Assembly (NCBI GenBank): GCA_030407005.1
Contig: JAUDYN010000013.1
Coordinates: 124,001-188,000, forward strand
Length of the DNA stretch: 64,000 bases
Direction: 5' to 3'
Source: Desarmillaria ectypa
Lineage: Eukaryota > Basidiomycota > Agaricomycetes > Agaricales > Physalacriaceae
Numbering within the stretch: position 1 is the stretch's first letter; each line of letters starts with the position of its first letter. This document shows positions 32,497 through 44,700 of this stretch, in pieces. Under the pieces are notes generated by a model that had not been told where the DNA came from, did no database searches, and saw only the letters and a program-made list of their open reading frames with translations. The translations under genes were made by a program, and so were the position numbers.

Positions 32497-35400
32497 AATC
32501 ATATTTGGTACAAGTCATTTGAAATTGATTGGACTCTATGAGCCATTCAAACAGCCAAAACTATGGCCACTGCCAAAGCTGCACTTTCCACTTGAGTACA
32601 TCCTAAATGACATGGTGAGATCACTGAGGAACTCATCAAGAACCTGCAAAATGAAGGGAGCAAGGTATGAGAATGCCTCTATGAACTCCAAGAATCCATT
32701 TGATATATTTGAGGCACCAAGAGTTCTGAAAGGGACTTCATAGTTGACATACAGCTCACTCTATGTACCAGAAAAAAGATCCTTACTACTAAGGCACTAC
32801 TCGACAGTGGTTGTACAGGCAGCTCTAGTAATTGGTCCTATGTCCTCTAGCATGAGCTGGACACTTGAAAAGCAGCCACCCTGATTCTAGTATATAATGC
32901 TGATAGGACTCATAATAAGACAGGTAGTATTATGGAATTTATGGAACTCCAAATGACAATCAGGGGACATACCAAATAAATTGACCTAGCAATCACTGAT
33001 CTAGGTTCCAAAGCAATCTACTTGGATCACAACTGGCTGAAATGCCACAATCCAGTCATCAACTGAAAAACTGGGTGAATGATCTTCGGATGCTGCCAAT
33101 GTGTCAAAACCCCCATTCCTCTTCCCAACACAGATGACGAAGATGACTGGAACAAAGAGCTAGAGGACAGCAAGACTATTCTTGCTGTCAATATGCAGGA
33201 AGAATTAATAATACAGGCCATACACCATGCCAATGACTTAGCAGCAGCTGCTCATGCTGAAAAGCCTAGAAAGACATTTGAGAAGCTTGTATCTCCTCAG
33301 TACCAAAGCTTCCAAGACTTGTTCTCCAAAGAAAGCTTCAATGAATTACCAGAGCAAAAGCCTTGGAACCACACCATTGAGCTGGTTCCCAATGCAAAGT
33401 CCACACTAGACTGTAAAGTCTATCTGCTAAACTGAAATGAGCAGGAGCAGCTCAACAAGTTCCTCAACAAGAACTTGAGTTCTAGACATATTCACCCCTT
33501 AAAATCTCTCTTCACCTCTCCTTTCTTCTTTGTAAAAAAGAGGGATGGATCTCTCCACCCCATCCAGGATTATTGGAAGTTAAATGAGATGACAATAAAG
33601 AATCAATATCCCCTTCCTTTGATCATCAAACTCATTGACAAATTATGAGGGGTCAAATATTTCTCCAAACTGGATGTCTGTTGGGGATATAACAACATTC
33701 AAATCAGAGAAGGTGATGAGGAAAAAGCTGCATTCCATACAAACTGAGGATTATTCAAACCCACTGTAATGTTTTTTGGTTTGACCAATTCTCCTGCTAC
33801 CTTTCAATGGATAATGAACAACATTTTCCAGGACTTAATTGCAGGAGGAAAGGTCACAATTTACCTGGATGACATTCTAATTTTCACCAAAACCCTGGAG
33901 AAGCATTGATAAATTGTATGACAAGTACTTCAACAGTTGTGGGAAAACAAGCTTTTCCTCAAAGCCAAGAAGTGCAAATTTGAAGTATTGAAAACCAAAT
34001 ATTTAGGTGTCATCATTAGTGAAGATGCCATATGAATGGATCCAGTCAAGGTCACAGAAATAGCTGAATGGCTGACTCCCATAAAGAAAAAGGAATTACA
34101 ATCCTTTTGAGGATTTACTAATTTCTATCAAAAGTTCATGTGGGACTATTCCCAAATCATATGCCCATTAACATAGTTAACTGGGAATGCCAAATAGAAG
34201 TGGGAGGAGGCACAAGAATAAGTCTTTCTCCAGCTGAAGAAGCAAATGATGACAAACATCATCTTAGCTATTCCATTGGATGATGGAAAGTTCAGAATTG
34301 AGGCTGATGCCAGTGACAGAGCCATAGGTGTGGTGCTCAGTCAGGAGCAAGGGGGCAAATGGAGGCCTATCACATTCATGTCAAAAGCTCTTACCATCAC
34401 TGAATGCAACTATAAAATATATAACAAGAAACTATTGGCCATTATACTTGTCTTGGAGGAGATCAAAATCTGGATGGATCACTAAAACCTCCAGTATATC
34501 TGAAAACCACAGAAGTTAAATTGATGACAAGCTTGGTAGGTAACTGAACTGGCCAAATACCATTTCATTTTACAACACAGGTCAGGCATGGCCAATTGAA
34601 AGGCTGACTTGCTTAGTTGATGAGATGACTATGACCAAGGGGAAAAAGATAACAAGGATATGGTAATCCTTCTCCCAGAACATTTCCATGCACTTATTCT
34701 GCCCACAAACACCAAAGAACAGGAGAAAATCTGAGATGCAATGCAACAGAAAGACTGTTGGGATCAGGGAATCTCCAACTGTCTGGATCATGAACAAGGA
34801 ATCACCCAGGATCAGGGGATCCTATACTACAACAGATGCATTTATGTTCCCTGAGACAAAATCTTATGAGGGAAAATCATTGCTCATCATTATGACCATA
34901 TTACTGCAGGACACTCTGGAATCATGAAGACTATGAAACTCATTCTTCATAAATACTGGTGGCCCAAGCTAAAGAAGGATGTGAAACATGCCAGCATACT
35001 AAGGTCAGTATGCAGGCAAAAGCCATGCCTCTATATCCAAATGCCATTTCTGTCACCCTCTGGACTCATATATCCATTGATATGGTCACTGGACTCCCAG
35101 AGTCCAGCAGCTATGATGCACTACTAGTCATGATGGATAGATTCACCAAGACCATCATACCAGTCCCCTGCAATAAGGAACTGTCAGCAGAAGAGTGGGT
35201 GCAAATCTTGTGCAATCATGTGTACTCCAAGCATGGAATGCCTCAAGTGGTCATCTCAGACTGAGGCTCTCAGTTTATTTTGGCCTTTATGAAGGATCTT
35301 TACTGAATGCTCAACATCACTCTGAATGCCTCCATAGCTTATCATCCACAAACCAACAGGCAGATGGAGTGAGTCAATCAGAAGATCAAAAAATATATCT

Positions 35401-36409
35401 GAATCTTCATTAATCACTAACAAGATGACTGGAGTGATTGGGTACCAATGGCAGAATTTTCCCACAATAATTGAGTGCACTCTATGACAGGGAAAAGTCT
35501 CTTCATGACTCTTTATAGGAGAAACCCTAGAATTATGCTTGACTCAATATGGCATAACCTGTTTGCTAATCCTACAGCCATGAAATTCACCAAAAACATG
35601 GCCTAAGTCCATAAAGAGGTATATGATATATTAGAAAAAGTGGCTACTCAGATGAAGGGACAGTATGACAAGAAAAAATAAGCAGCACAGGATTACCAAG
35701 TTGGTGACAAGGTCTGGCTAGATACCAGCAATCTTCACCTACCATGACCAAAAAAGAAACTTGATGACAAGTGAACTGGACTGTTTGAAGTTTTCAAAAA
35801 GGCCAGAGCAGCAGCATATAAATTGAAGTTGCTGCCACACTAGAAAATCCACTCTCAGTTTAATGAAAAACTACTGATGCCATATCTTGCACCCACTTTC
35901 CCTAATCAACAACTGCCACTGCCATCTCCCCCAGATCTTGTGGATGGACAGAAAGAATATGAGGTTGAAGAAGTATTAGACTTATGAACATGTCACATAC
36001 AAGCAAAGAAGGGACAATGATCCAAGACTATAACAGACTATCTCATCAAATGGAAGGAATGGACTTGGGAACATAATTCCTGGATCAGAGAAACCATGAT
36101 GACAAATGTGCAGGAAGCCATTGCCAAATACAAGAAAGGTATACAACAAGGACAAGTCATGAATATCACCAAAATCATAACCTAAGACAAAGTGATAACC
36201 ACCATTCTCGATCATGAGTATTTGGAAAATGGAGATGTGTCATACCTTGCACAGCAAAAAGATGGAGCCCAACAATAGATAAAAAACCCAGACAAAGTCC
36301 AGTGGAAATTATTACTAGATAAGTATTAGGCTGACCAAGCAGCATCCCAATATGACACCCCCAAAGAAGAACCTTAGCAGTTGAGATGACTGCTTTAACA
36401 AGGGAGTAA

Positions 36410-36546
36410 TGTTATGATTTCTCTCTTTTTTCACTCTTATCTTATCTTATCTTATTCTTTATCCATCAAATATTCAATAATCACTGACATCCATAATAGA
36501 GTTGCATAAGAGTCTCATCATAGTTGCACAATAGCCTCACCATAGT
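36410..36546 (+). repeat. 3' LTR of element 3, truncated
   Basis: Starts TGTTATGATTTC after the purine tract AACAAGGGAGTAA and follows the 5' LTR up to CACCATAGTT, then changes abruptly into element 5 sequence. Only about 137 of about 430 bp remain. Confidence 0.75.
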
Positions 36547-37760
36547 TAAGACAGGTGTTCTGACTGTCATTATGACCTGACTTTCAGTCCTTCCAAAGGG
36601 GTTCCTCATGCATTGCATGTATTGTCATCTCCATTCCACTGGTCATCACCTCCATTTCCTTCTTGATCATTAGCTGCCCAGTAGTTGTTGATGAGTGTTT
36701 TCAACTCTGGGATCTTCTTTTTGTAGTACCAATATTCAATGCACCAATATTTTTTGACTAAATACCAACATTTATCATTGGTCTTCTTTGCATCTATGAT
36801 CACCATGGCTTTAATGGGAGTAACCACTATTGCTTGGACTTTTGTTGCTTCTTTTGCCTTGAGATATTTGGCAATCACTCTTTTTGCATTGCTCAAATTT
36901 CTCTCAGCCACCCACTGGTTCTCCTCAGGTCCATAGCCTTTCTACTTGACCAGATAGTTGGTAGCCATTCTTGATGGTTGGCCTTTTTGTCCACAAACTT
37001 TGTGGGGTCAATCATCAAGTATGGTCTTGATCTCATATTCTTCTTCTCTGTGGATAATATCAGGTGGAGGAGAAGAAGATAGTTCCTGGTTGGGGAAGGC
37101 AGGAGAAACATACACCATGAGGAGGGTCTTGTTAAATACTGAATAGATTTTCCATGCCAGGGAAAGTTTCAGCTTATAGGCTGAAAGACCTTATTTTTTG
37201 AGAATGATGAATGATCCTACTTATTGTCATTGAGCTTTTTCTTCAGATGGGGCAGATGAAGGTTGGTAGTGTGGAGCCAAACCTTTTGACCAGTTTGGTA
37301 TTCAACTGCTGATCTCTTCTTTTTGTCATATTACATTTTCATCTGCTCAGCAGCCTTTTGCAAAGCTATATGGGTTTTCTCATGGATGTGCTTCATCATG
37401 TCTTTGAATGATTCTGACATGAGAGTGTGGAGTGGAGAGTGTGTGTTTGAGTCAGGGGCAACTTGAGGGTTTTATCTAAAATTGACTTGGAACAGGCTTT
37501 TGCTTATTGCAGAATGGATTTGATTGTTGTGTTGGAAGGCTGCTAGTGGCAGCCATTCTGCCCAATTGTCTTGTCTGTAATTGATAAATATCTGAAGATA
37601 TTTTTCTATCTCTTGGTTAATACATTCTGTCTATCCATCAGTTTAATGGTAGAATGCCATGGAGGCATTTTCTTTGATTTGGAGCATATTATATAAGTCT
37701 GTTAGGAACTTAGAGACAAATTATAGTCCCAGATGTAAGGCTGGTAAACTCTCTGATGAG
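36547..37760 (-). mobile_element. Ty3-type 'element 5', integrase and chromodomain fragment
   Basis: Minus-strand remains of the 3' end of another chromovirus pol. Readable: integrase C-terminal half (RQDNWAEWLPLAAFQHNNQI near 37560, YDKKKRSAVEYQTGQKVWL near 37300), a chromodomain (NYLVK-stop-KGYGPEENQWVAE near 36910-36960, with the cage Trp codon TGG turned to TAG) and a C-terminal tail. Sequence differs enough from elements 1-4 to be a separate subfamily. No LTR of its own is visible; CpG is almost absent. Confidence 0.7.
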
Positions 37761-39775
37761 AGAATTACAGTTTCCTTTTGCAAGATCTTTTGTATACAGT
37801 AAGTATATAAGAAGGTGTAAGAACCACCCACTTCAGATTGGTTTGGATCTGCTTCTGATAGCAGAGAAGAGTGAAAAAGTGGGACTCAACATCCTTTCAA
37901 GAGATATGGGCTTTGAGAGCAATTTCTGTGTGATAGAAATGAGCTTCCATGCTGTCTGCTGATGTGCTTGATAACAGTGAGTGACAAAAGAATTAAGGAA
38001 TGAACATCAATCACACTAAACCTCTCACTACTCTACACTTAATCACCAATATTGAATTTGGGTGGTTTTGAGTACAATGGAAGCACTCTGCAGACTTCAA
38101 TAATCAAGTACAGTTATCTTAAAGATATTTTATTCATTACTAGTGAGTTATACAAAGTACTACTCATACTAGCAGGATTGGTAAGACACAATTAGGTAAA
38201 GAGTGACTTGGTTTGAGCTACTGCACTCATTCTGACTGAAACTGCTTTGAACTAGTGGCTCTCTTGGCCCTATACTGATTCTTACAAGTGATAAACACTT
38301 GACTAGCTGCACTCTTGGCAAACTAGTGATGCTCTTGGCCTAAGAATAATACTATAACTCTGAGAACTTTGCTTGAACTAACTTCAAAACACTCTGGACC
38401 TTTGCAGGATGCAACAGTGACTCTAAGGAACTTCAATTCAATGCAATACTATGGGTGACTTAGTGACTATTAATCACTTTGTTGAGGTTAAGCACAAAAG
38501 GCTTTAGTTGGGGACACCAGTTACTACCAGTGAGGGCTCAACTGTGGGGATGGCTTGCCTGGTTTTTATAAGTGCCCATCCCACTACTTATATACTACTA
38601 AGACAGAACTATAAATATCATCTGGATATAGGGTATATTAGTAAGGATTTCTTGGCTAGTCATGAATAATGGTGAATAATCATACAATAGTTGGTCTAGT
38701 CTGTTTCTTTGTCAAATAGTCAGTCTAAAGACTCCACAGTTGGTCTTTCTGCACCCTTGGCCCAACTACATGCCCTAATGATGTGGTTATATGAATCTCC
38801 AGATATTGGTGTCTGTAACAGCTATCTGATCATGATAGAGAGTGTAGGCCAGCTACACTAGTATTAATCATAAGAGATCTATATTGCACTAGTTAAATCT
38901 GGGCTCAAGGTTAATTCATTCCTAAGTTATTTCTAAGTCCTGTTTCAAGATTGTCATGTGACTAGTTATCCTGACTTAGGTGTTTATGCCCAGTCCAGTT
39001 TGCTAGTGACAGAACTTCATGTACTCTGCTCCTAGTTTTGATGTGCTAGTAGCATCCTTCATTTGCTAGTGGCTGTATTTAGTCCTGCTAGCATTTGAGT
39101 TACTACTCTGGCCAGCTGGTAGATTTAACCCACTAATAGTGTCACATCTAAGTCCTAGCTCTACCAGTTGCTTACTGCCTTTAACTATCAGCTCAAAGCC
39201 TTAGCTATAGTCCTCTATGTATCACTAGTATAGGATAGATGTGCAATAGTATTGTTACAAAATCACAAAATCTAGGTGTGAACATGTAGATAGTATATCA
39301 CTGCTAGCAATACTAGGCATGAGGCTGCTAAAGTATGCTAAGCTGAAGGCTTAAATAAGGAATTTATTCCTTTAGTGTGCTATGAGCTTTCTTGTCTCTC
39401 CTCCCTTTTTCTTTCTAGTTATATTAGTGCTTTTATACTTCTCAGAACTAATCTGACTTCCTGCCCCTATACCTGATAAATCTTGCCAAGTAGTGACCTG
39501 CTCTGTCATGTCCACCCCTTTTTACACTCCTAAATGATTCTCCTAGAAGGAAACCATATAAGATCACCATCATTGGTGATATTAAGATGGAGGCATAGGC
39601 TTCCACCAGCAGATGGCTGTCCATTTGCCTGATGCAGTCCCTGGTCTGGTAGAAAAGCAGGTTACCAACAGCAGATAGTAGTGCAGATGGCAGTCCATTG
39701 GCCTCTGACCTTCATTTCTAGCAGGTCCTAGTCCTGTATTCCCATCAACTGAGCAAGTGAGTGTTGTTAGTCCTG
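37761..39775. repeat. Anonymous CpG-poor repeat DNA
   Basis: No coding region. CpG is nearly absent, as in the old elements. Bases 37965-38027 match 20103-20171 in the 5' part of Copia copy A (shared GTGAGTGACAAAAGAATTA and AACATCAATCACACTAAACC), so part of this is related to that element. On the minus strand a TATATAAG with a following TATAAAA lies near 38600, so the region may include a long LTR (possible start TGTTACAG near 38823). Boundaries cannot be fixed by eye. Confidence 0.45.
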
Positions 39776-40217
39776 TGTTATGATTTTTTTCTCTTATCTC
39801 ATTTTATTGCTAGCACCTATCTTAACTTATCATCAGCATCTCCAGTTATCCTTATCTCCTATGGCTATCACTATCATCTTGCCTACATCAGACAACTTCA
39901 GCAATTGTACTGCAGCTCATGATGGTCACTCACCCAATGGACACTTCTTATTGTTTCATGCATGGACCACATAACTACCATATCCACATTTGGACTCCTA
40001 GTTTTAGTATATAAGTAGAATAGCTCTCACTGTAAAACCACAGCTTCAAGCTAAAGTTTATCCACACCAATACTTCACTCATAGAACTCAGCTATTTCTT
40101 AGCCCTTCTTCATCAGATCCAAAGACTGTAGCTATTGGCTCCTAGATGACTGTCTGAACATGAGACAGCCTAGGAGCTTAATATATCTGAAAGATCATGT
40201 GGAGTTCAGGTCTAACA
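39776..40217 (+). repeat. 5' LTR of element 4
   Basis: 442 bp, TGTTATGATTTT to GGTCTAACA. TATATAAG at 40008-40015; putative transcript start AGCTTCAAGCTAA at 40042-40054, 34 nt after the TATA start. Confidence 0.75.
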
Positions 40218-40218
40218 A

Positions 40219-40231
40219 TTAGCTTGAAGCT
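40219..40231 (+). promoter_or_regulatory. Self-complementary primer-binding site of element 4
   Basis: TTAGCTTGAAGCT, one base inside the LTR end, exact reverse complement of 40042-40054. The sequence differs from those of elements 1 and 3. Confidence 0.7.
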
Positions 40232-40275
40232 TTCCCATGGTCTCTTCATTGCTGGCCATGAAGATACCACATCAA

Positions 40276-40386
40276 ATGAGCCCTAATTTAACCAATGAAC
40301 AAACCATAGCTGTTAGCATTACCCTTGAGGATGCTGTGTTAATCTTCTTTTTTATCTCTCTTATATTCTTTATGTGGGGAGAATAA
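40276..40386 (+). pseudogene. Pre-gag small membrane ORF of element 4
   Basis: 36 codons from ATG 40276 with NEQTIAVSITL followed by a hydrophobic run ending LIFFMWGE, then TAA. It aligns with the ORFs at 21030, 32011 and 48987. The missing tail could be decay. Confidence 0.5.
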
Positions 40387-40453
40387 ATAAAAAATTATCT
40401 ATGCTAACAATGCATCCTTTGCCCTCTTCCACCACCTCCCTTCCCTCTCTACT

Positions 40454-41312
40454 ATGTCCTCCCCATCTGAAACCCCACCACCCTCAGGGTGGATGCAGCA
40501 AGTCTGGCATCTTCTCAAGAAGAAAACCTCTCAAACCACTGCCTCCTCTTCTCCTACCAATCCTCTGATGAATTTCCACTATGTCAGGAGGAACCTGTTT
40601 ATACTCCAACCCCTGGCCCCAACCAACCAAACTGGTTAGAACAACCTTCCAAGGAATATGGCAGGGACCTATGGACTAGGTTCTGAACCTCCAGTGAGTC
40701 TCCCCTACCTTATATGCCTGCCTGCTTGCTCTGCCTGTGCAAGAGTATGATATAGAAATGACACTAGAATGATGTTACCCCATCCCAACAGTCTCTATGG
40801 TCCCCTGGGGGCCATATTAAGACCCCTAACCCATCTCCAGGAATGTCATCCCTGGCCTGCCAATAAGGAGAGCAGCAACTCCAGTTCTTCTCTCCCTCTC
40901 ATCAATGATGTGGACTGGAGAATCCTTGGAGTCTTTCAAACTGAGGCCTGAGGGATCAGACAATGAGATATTGAAGCAAGAACTCCCTGGGCCAGAGTCA
41001 GCACCCAGCCCAATATAGATGAATACCTCACCCTTACTAGGGGAGACACTATCTGAGATCCAGGTGCTAACACCACCATATGTGCCCAGATATATGCCAA
41101 CAGAGACCAGAACCTATACCCTCTATCAGCAGGGGATAGAGTATCTGGGCTATGACCAAGGACCATAGAGGAACAGCAGAACTTGGAGCTTGTCCTCCTG
41201 ATCCTCACCCATGGGGAGAGAGATTGGCCAGACCTTGATGGCTGAGAACTCCAATTTTAAATTCAGTAATTTTATGTATGACTATAGTACATATCAGGGA
41301 ATGGAAGCATCC
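40454..41312 (+). pseudogene. Gag of element 4, N-terminal part
   Basis: Starts MSSPSETPPPSGWMQQVW, comparable to MSYPGDQPLQGW of element 3. GTYGLGS is shared with the other Gags. Stops follow early; the sequence is cut by element 2. Confidence 0.55.
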
Positions 41313-41706
41313 TGTTAGACCCATGATCCATGTGATCTGCAGACACACATAATCCCTTGGGCTGTCTTGCATTTAGACAATCATCTTAAGACTATGGCTA
41401 TGGTCTTCTGATCTGGTGTGGAGGATATGTGGTATGAAATAAACTTTAGTTGAAAGATGGGGAATATACAGCATAGACTACATGACTTTTATATCAAAAT
41501 GAGGATCTAAATATATGACTATAACCATGAGGTGTCCATGCAAGAAACAAAGGAGATAATATGCTTGGTGTGCAAGTATGGTGAGGCTATTGTGCAGTAT
41601 CGCAATGGATGTCAATGAGTATCAGATGTTGATTGATAGATAAGAGATGAGATAAGATGAGATAAGATGGGAGAAGATAATGGTGAAAAATGGAAAAATC
41701 ATAATA
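41313..41706 (-). repeat. 3' LTR of element 2
   Basis: About 394 bp; + strand start TGTTAGACCCATG, end AAAATCATAATA (the last C of the expected AACA appears as T). Confidence 0.75.
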
Positions 41707-41721
41707 TTACCCTCTTATTAA

Positions 41722-41740
41722 AGCAGTCATCCTGACTGCT
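41722..41740 (-). other. Hairpin at the pol stop codon of element 2
   Basis: AGCAGTCA-TCC-TGACTGCT, an 8-bp inverted repeat at the same place as in elements 1 and 3. Confidence 0.55.
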
Positions 41741-44700
41741 AAGGCTCTTCTTCAGGGGTATCATATTGCAATTATGCTTGTTTACTCCAATACTCCTGTA
41801 ACAATGTTTTCCAACAGTTTTCATCTGGGTTCTTTATCCATCATTGAACTTCATCTCTTTGTTGTGCCAGGTAGGCTACATCTCCATTTTCTGCATATTC
41901 ATGGTGAAGGATAGTAGTCACCACTTTGTCTTGTGTTATAATTTTGGTGATATCTATGACTCATCCTTGTTGTATGCTTTTTTCATATTCAGCAATTGCT
42001 TCTTGCACATTTATCATCTTCATCTCCCTCACCCAGGAATTATGTTCTCAAGTCCATCCCTTCCATTTGACTAGATAGTCTGTTATGGTCTTGGACTGTT
42101 GTCCCTTCTTGGCTCATATGCAGTATGTCTGGGAATCCAATACCTCTTTGATTTCATATTCTTCTTGTCTGTCAACTAGGTCCAGAGGTGGTGGTGGTGA
42201 TGGTAGTGGTGGTTGGTTCAGGAATGAAGGTGCAACATAAGGCATTAGTAACTTTTTGTTGAATCAGGAATGTATCTTCCAGTGAGGTGGCAGCTTTAAC
42301 TTGTATGCTATCACACCTGTTTTCTTGAGAATTTCAAATGGTTCCATTTGTTTGTCATCAAGTTTTTTCTTTGGCCATGGAAGATGGAGGTTGCTGGTGT
42401 CTAATCAGACTTTGTTACTAATCTGGTATTTTTGTGCCTCTCATTTTCCTTTATCATACTGTTTTTTCATCTGGGTAGCCAGTTTTTCCAATGCATCATG
42501 TACTTCTTTATGGATCTGGATCATGGTTTCCATGAACTCCATGGCCATTGGATTGATAAATGACATTTCTCATTTCAAATCTGGCAGAAGTCAGAGATTT
42601 CTTCCATATAGGGCTATAAACAGGCTCTTGCTATGGCTGAATGTACTTGGTTATTATGAGTGAACTTGGTGAGGGATAACCACTCAGTCCAGTCATCTTG
42701 TTGATGATTAATGAAGATCTGGAGATATTTTTCAATCTCCTGATTGACTCATTCCATTTGCCCATCTGTTTGTGGATGATAAGTGGTAGAGGCATTTGGG
42801 GAAATGTTCAGCATATGGTAGAGGTCTTTCATGAAGATCAATATGAATTGGGGACCCCAGTCAGAGATGACCACTTGAGGCATCCCATGCTTAGCATAGA
42901 TGTAGTCATGCAGGATTTGTGCCCATCCTTCTGCTGAGAGTTCTTCATGACAGAAAACTGGTAAGATGGTTTTGGAGAACCAATCTACTACTACTACTAG
43001 TGCATTATAGCTGTTGGACTCTGGGAGTCCAGTGATCATATCAACCAAGATATGGGACCAGGGAGTGTTGAGGATGGTATTTGGGTGCAGGGGTGTGGTA
43101 TTGGCTTGCATACTGATTTTGGTGCATTGGCATGTTTCACATCTCTTGATGTATCTTTCTATGTCCTTTTTTAGTTTAGGCCACCAGTATTTGTGAAGAA
43201 CAAGTTCAATAGTCTTTGCTATCCCAGGATGCTTTGCTATAATATGGTCATGGTGGTGGACAATGATTTTGCCTCATAGAATTTTATCCTGGGAAATATA
43301 AATGCACCCATTATAGTATAGAATCTCCTGATCCTGGATAATTCCTCATTTGTGATCCAGGGAGTTGGAGATTCCATGATCTCACCAGTCCTTCTATTGC
43401 ATTGCATCTTGGATTTTCTCCTGTTCTTTAGGGATGGAGGGTAAGACCAGTGCACAGAAGTGCTCTGGAAGGAGGACTACTATGTTATGGTTGTCTTCTT
43501 TTTCTTGATCATGATCATCCCATCTACTAAGTAGGTCAGCCTTTCAGTTGGCAGTGCCAGACTTGTGCTGTAAGACAAAATGGTATTCAGTGAGTTCTGT
43601 TATCTACTAGGCTTGTCATCAATTCAACTTTTTCAGTTTTCAGAAATACTGGAGGTTTTGGTGATCCATCCAGATTTCAATCTCTTCCTTGGCACTCATT
43701 AGATAGTGCTGCCATTCTTTCAGTGCCAGCATGATTGCCAGCAACTCCTTGTCATATATCTTGTAGTTGCATTCAGTGATGGTTAAGGCCTTGGACATGA
43801 ATGCCATGGGTCTCCATTTGCCATCTTGGTTTTGGCTAAGTACTGTGCCTATTGCTCCTTCACTGGCATCTGCCTTGATGTGGAATTTTCCATCATCAGA
43901 AAGAATGGTTAAGATGATATTTGTTGCCATCTGATGCTTGAGTTGAAGGAAGGCCTGTTCCTGTGCTTCCTCCCACTTCCATTCAGCATGTTCAGTTAAT
44001 TGAGTTAAAGGCCAGATGATTTGAGAATAATCTTGTATGAATTTGTGGTAGAACTTAGTGAATCTTAAAAAGAATTGTAATTCCTTCTTCTTGGTGAGAG
44101 TCAGCCATTCTGTTATTCCTGCAACCTTGACTGGGTTCATTCATATGGTGTCTTTACTGATGATCACACCCAAATATTCCATTTCCAATACCTTGAATTT
44201 GCACTTCTCAGCTTTGAGGAATAATTTATTCTCTCATAGCCATTGAAGTACTCATTGAATAACCTGTCAGTGTTCCTCTAGACTCTTCATGAAGATGAGG
44301 ATATCATCTAGGTAAATAGTGACTTTTCTACCTGTGATGAGATCTCAGAAAATATTGTTCATCATGCACTGGAATATAGCAGGTGAATTGGTGAGACCAA
44401 AGAACATGACAGTGAGTTCAAATAGTCCATGATTTATGCAGAAGGCAGTCTTTTCTTCATCCTCTTCTTGTATTTGGATGTTGTTATATCCCCATTGAAT
44501 GTCTAGTTTAGAGAAGTATTTGGCTCCTTGTAATTTGTTGATAAGTTCAGAAATCAGAGAAAGAGGATATCAATTTTTGATCATCATTTTATTTAGCTTT
44601 CAATAATCCTGAACAGGACAAAGCAACCCATCCTTCTTTTTTACAAAGAAGAAAGGGGATGTGAAAGGAGATTTTGAAGGGTGAATGCACCCAGAACTCA

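Larger units (their letters stand above)
23521..36377 (+). pseudogene. Pol of element 3, decayed and split by element 1
   Basis: The 5' part (to 24350) holds the linker with VVKRGHRVTIIEVPD; the rest resumes at 32497. Readable pieces: protease LLDSGCTGSS near 32800, its C-terminal linker 33079-33435, RT with YLDDILIF near 33860, RNase H IEADASDRAIG near 34290, integrase with DMVTGLPES near 35080 and a C-terminal chromodomain region near 35950-36130. Ends with TAG at 36375-36377. Many TGA/TAG stops lie at conserved Arg, Gln and Trp codons. Confidence 0.7.
20541..36546 (+). mobile_element. Ty3-type chromovirus 'element 3', decayed, interrupted by element 1
   Basis: Full order on the + strand: 5' LTR 20541-20971, primer site 20973-20985, small membrane ORF, gag 21202-23520, pol from 23521 to 24350, then element 1, then pol from 32497 to 36377, and a truncated 3' LTR from 36410 to about 36546. 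Numerous in-frame stops, mostly TGA at former CGA, and near-absence of CpG show long inactivity. The 3' LTR breaks off after CCTCACCATAGTT where element 5 sequence begins. Confidence 0.85.
39776..41312 (+). mobile_element. Ty3-type chromovirus 'element 4', 5' part only
   Basis: 5' LTR 39776-40217, primer site 40219-40231, small membrane ORF 40276-40386 and the start of gag (from 40454). It is cut at 41312 by the 3' LTR of element 2. The rest is not found beyond the other end of element 2, where Copia copy B begins instead. Confidence 0.75.
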
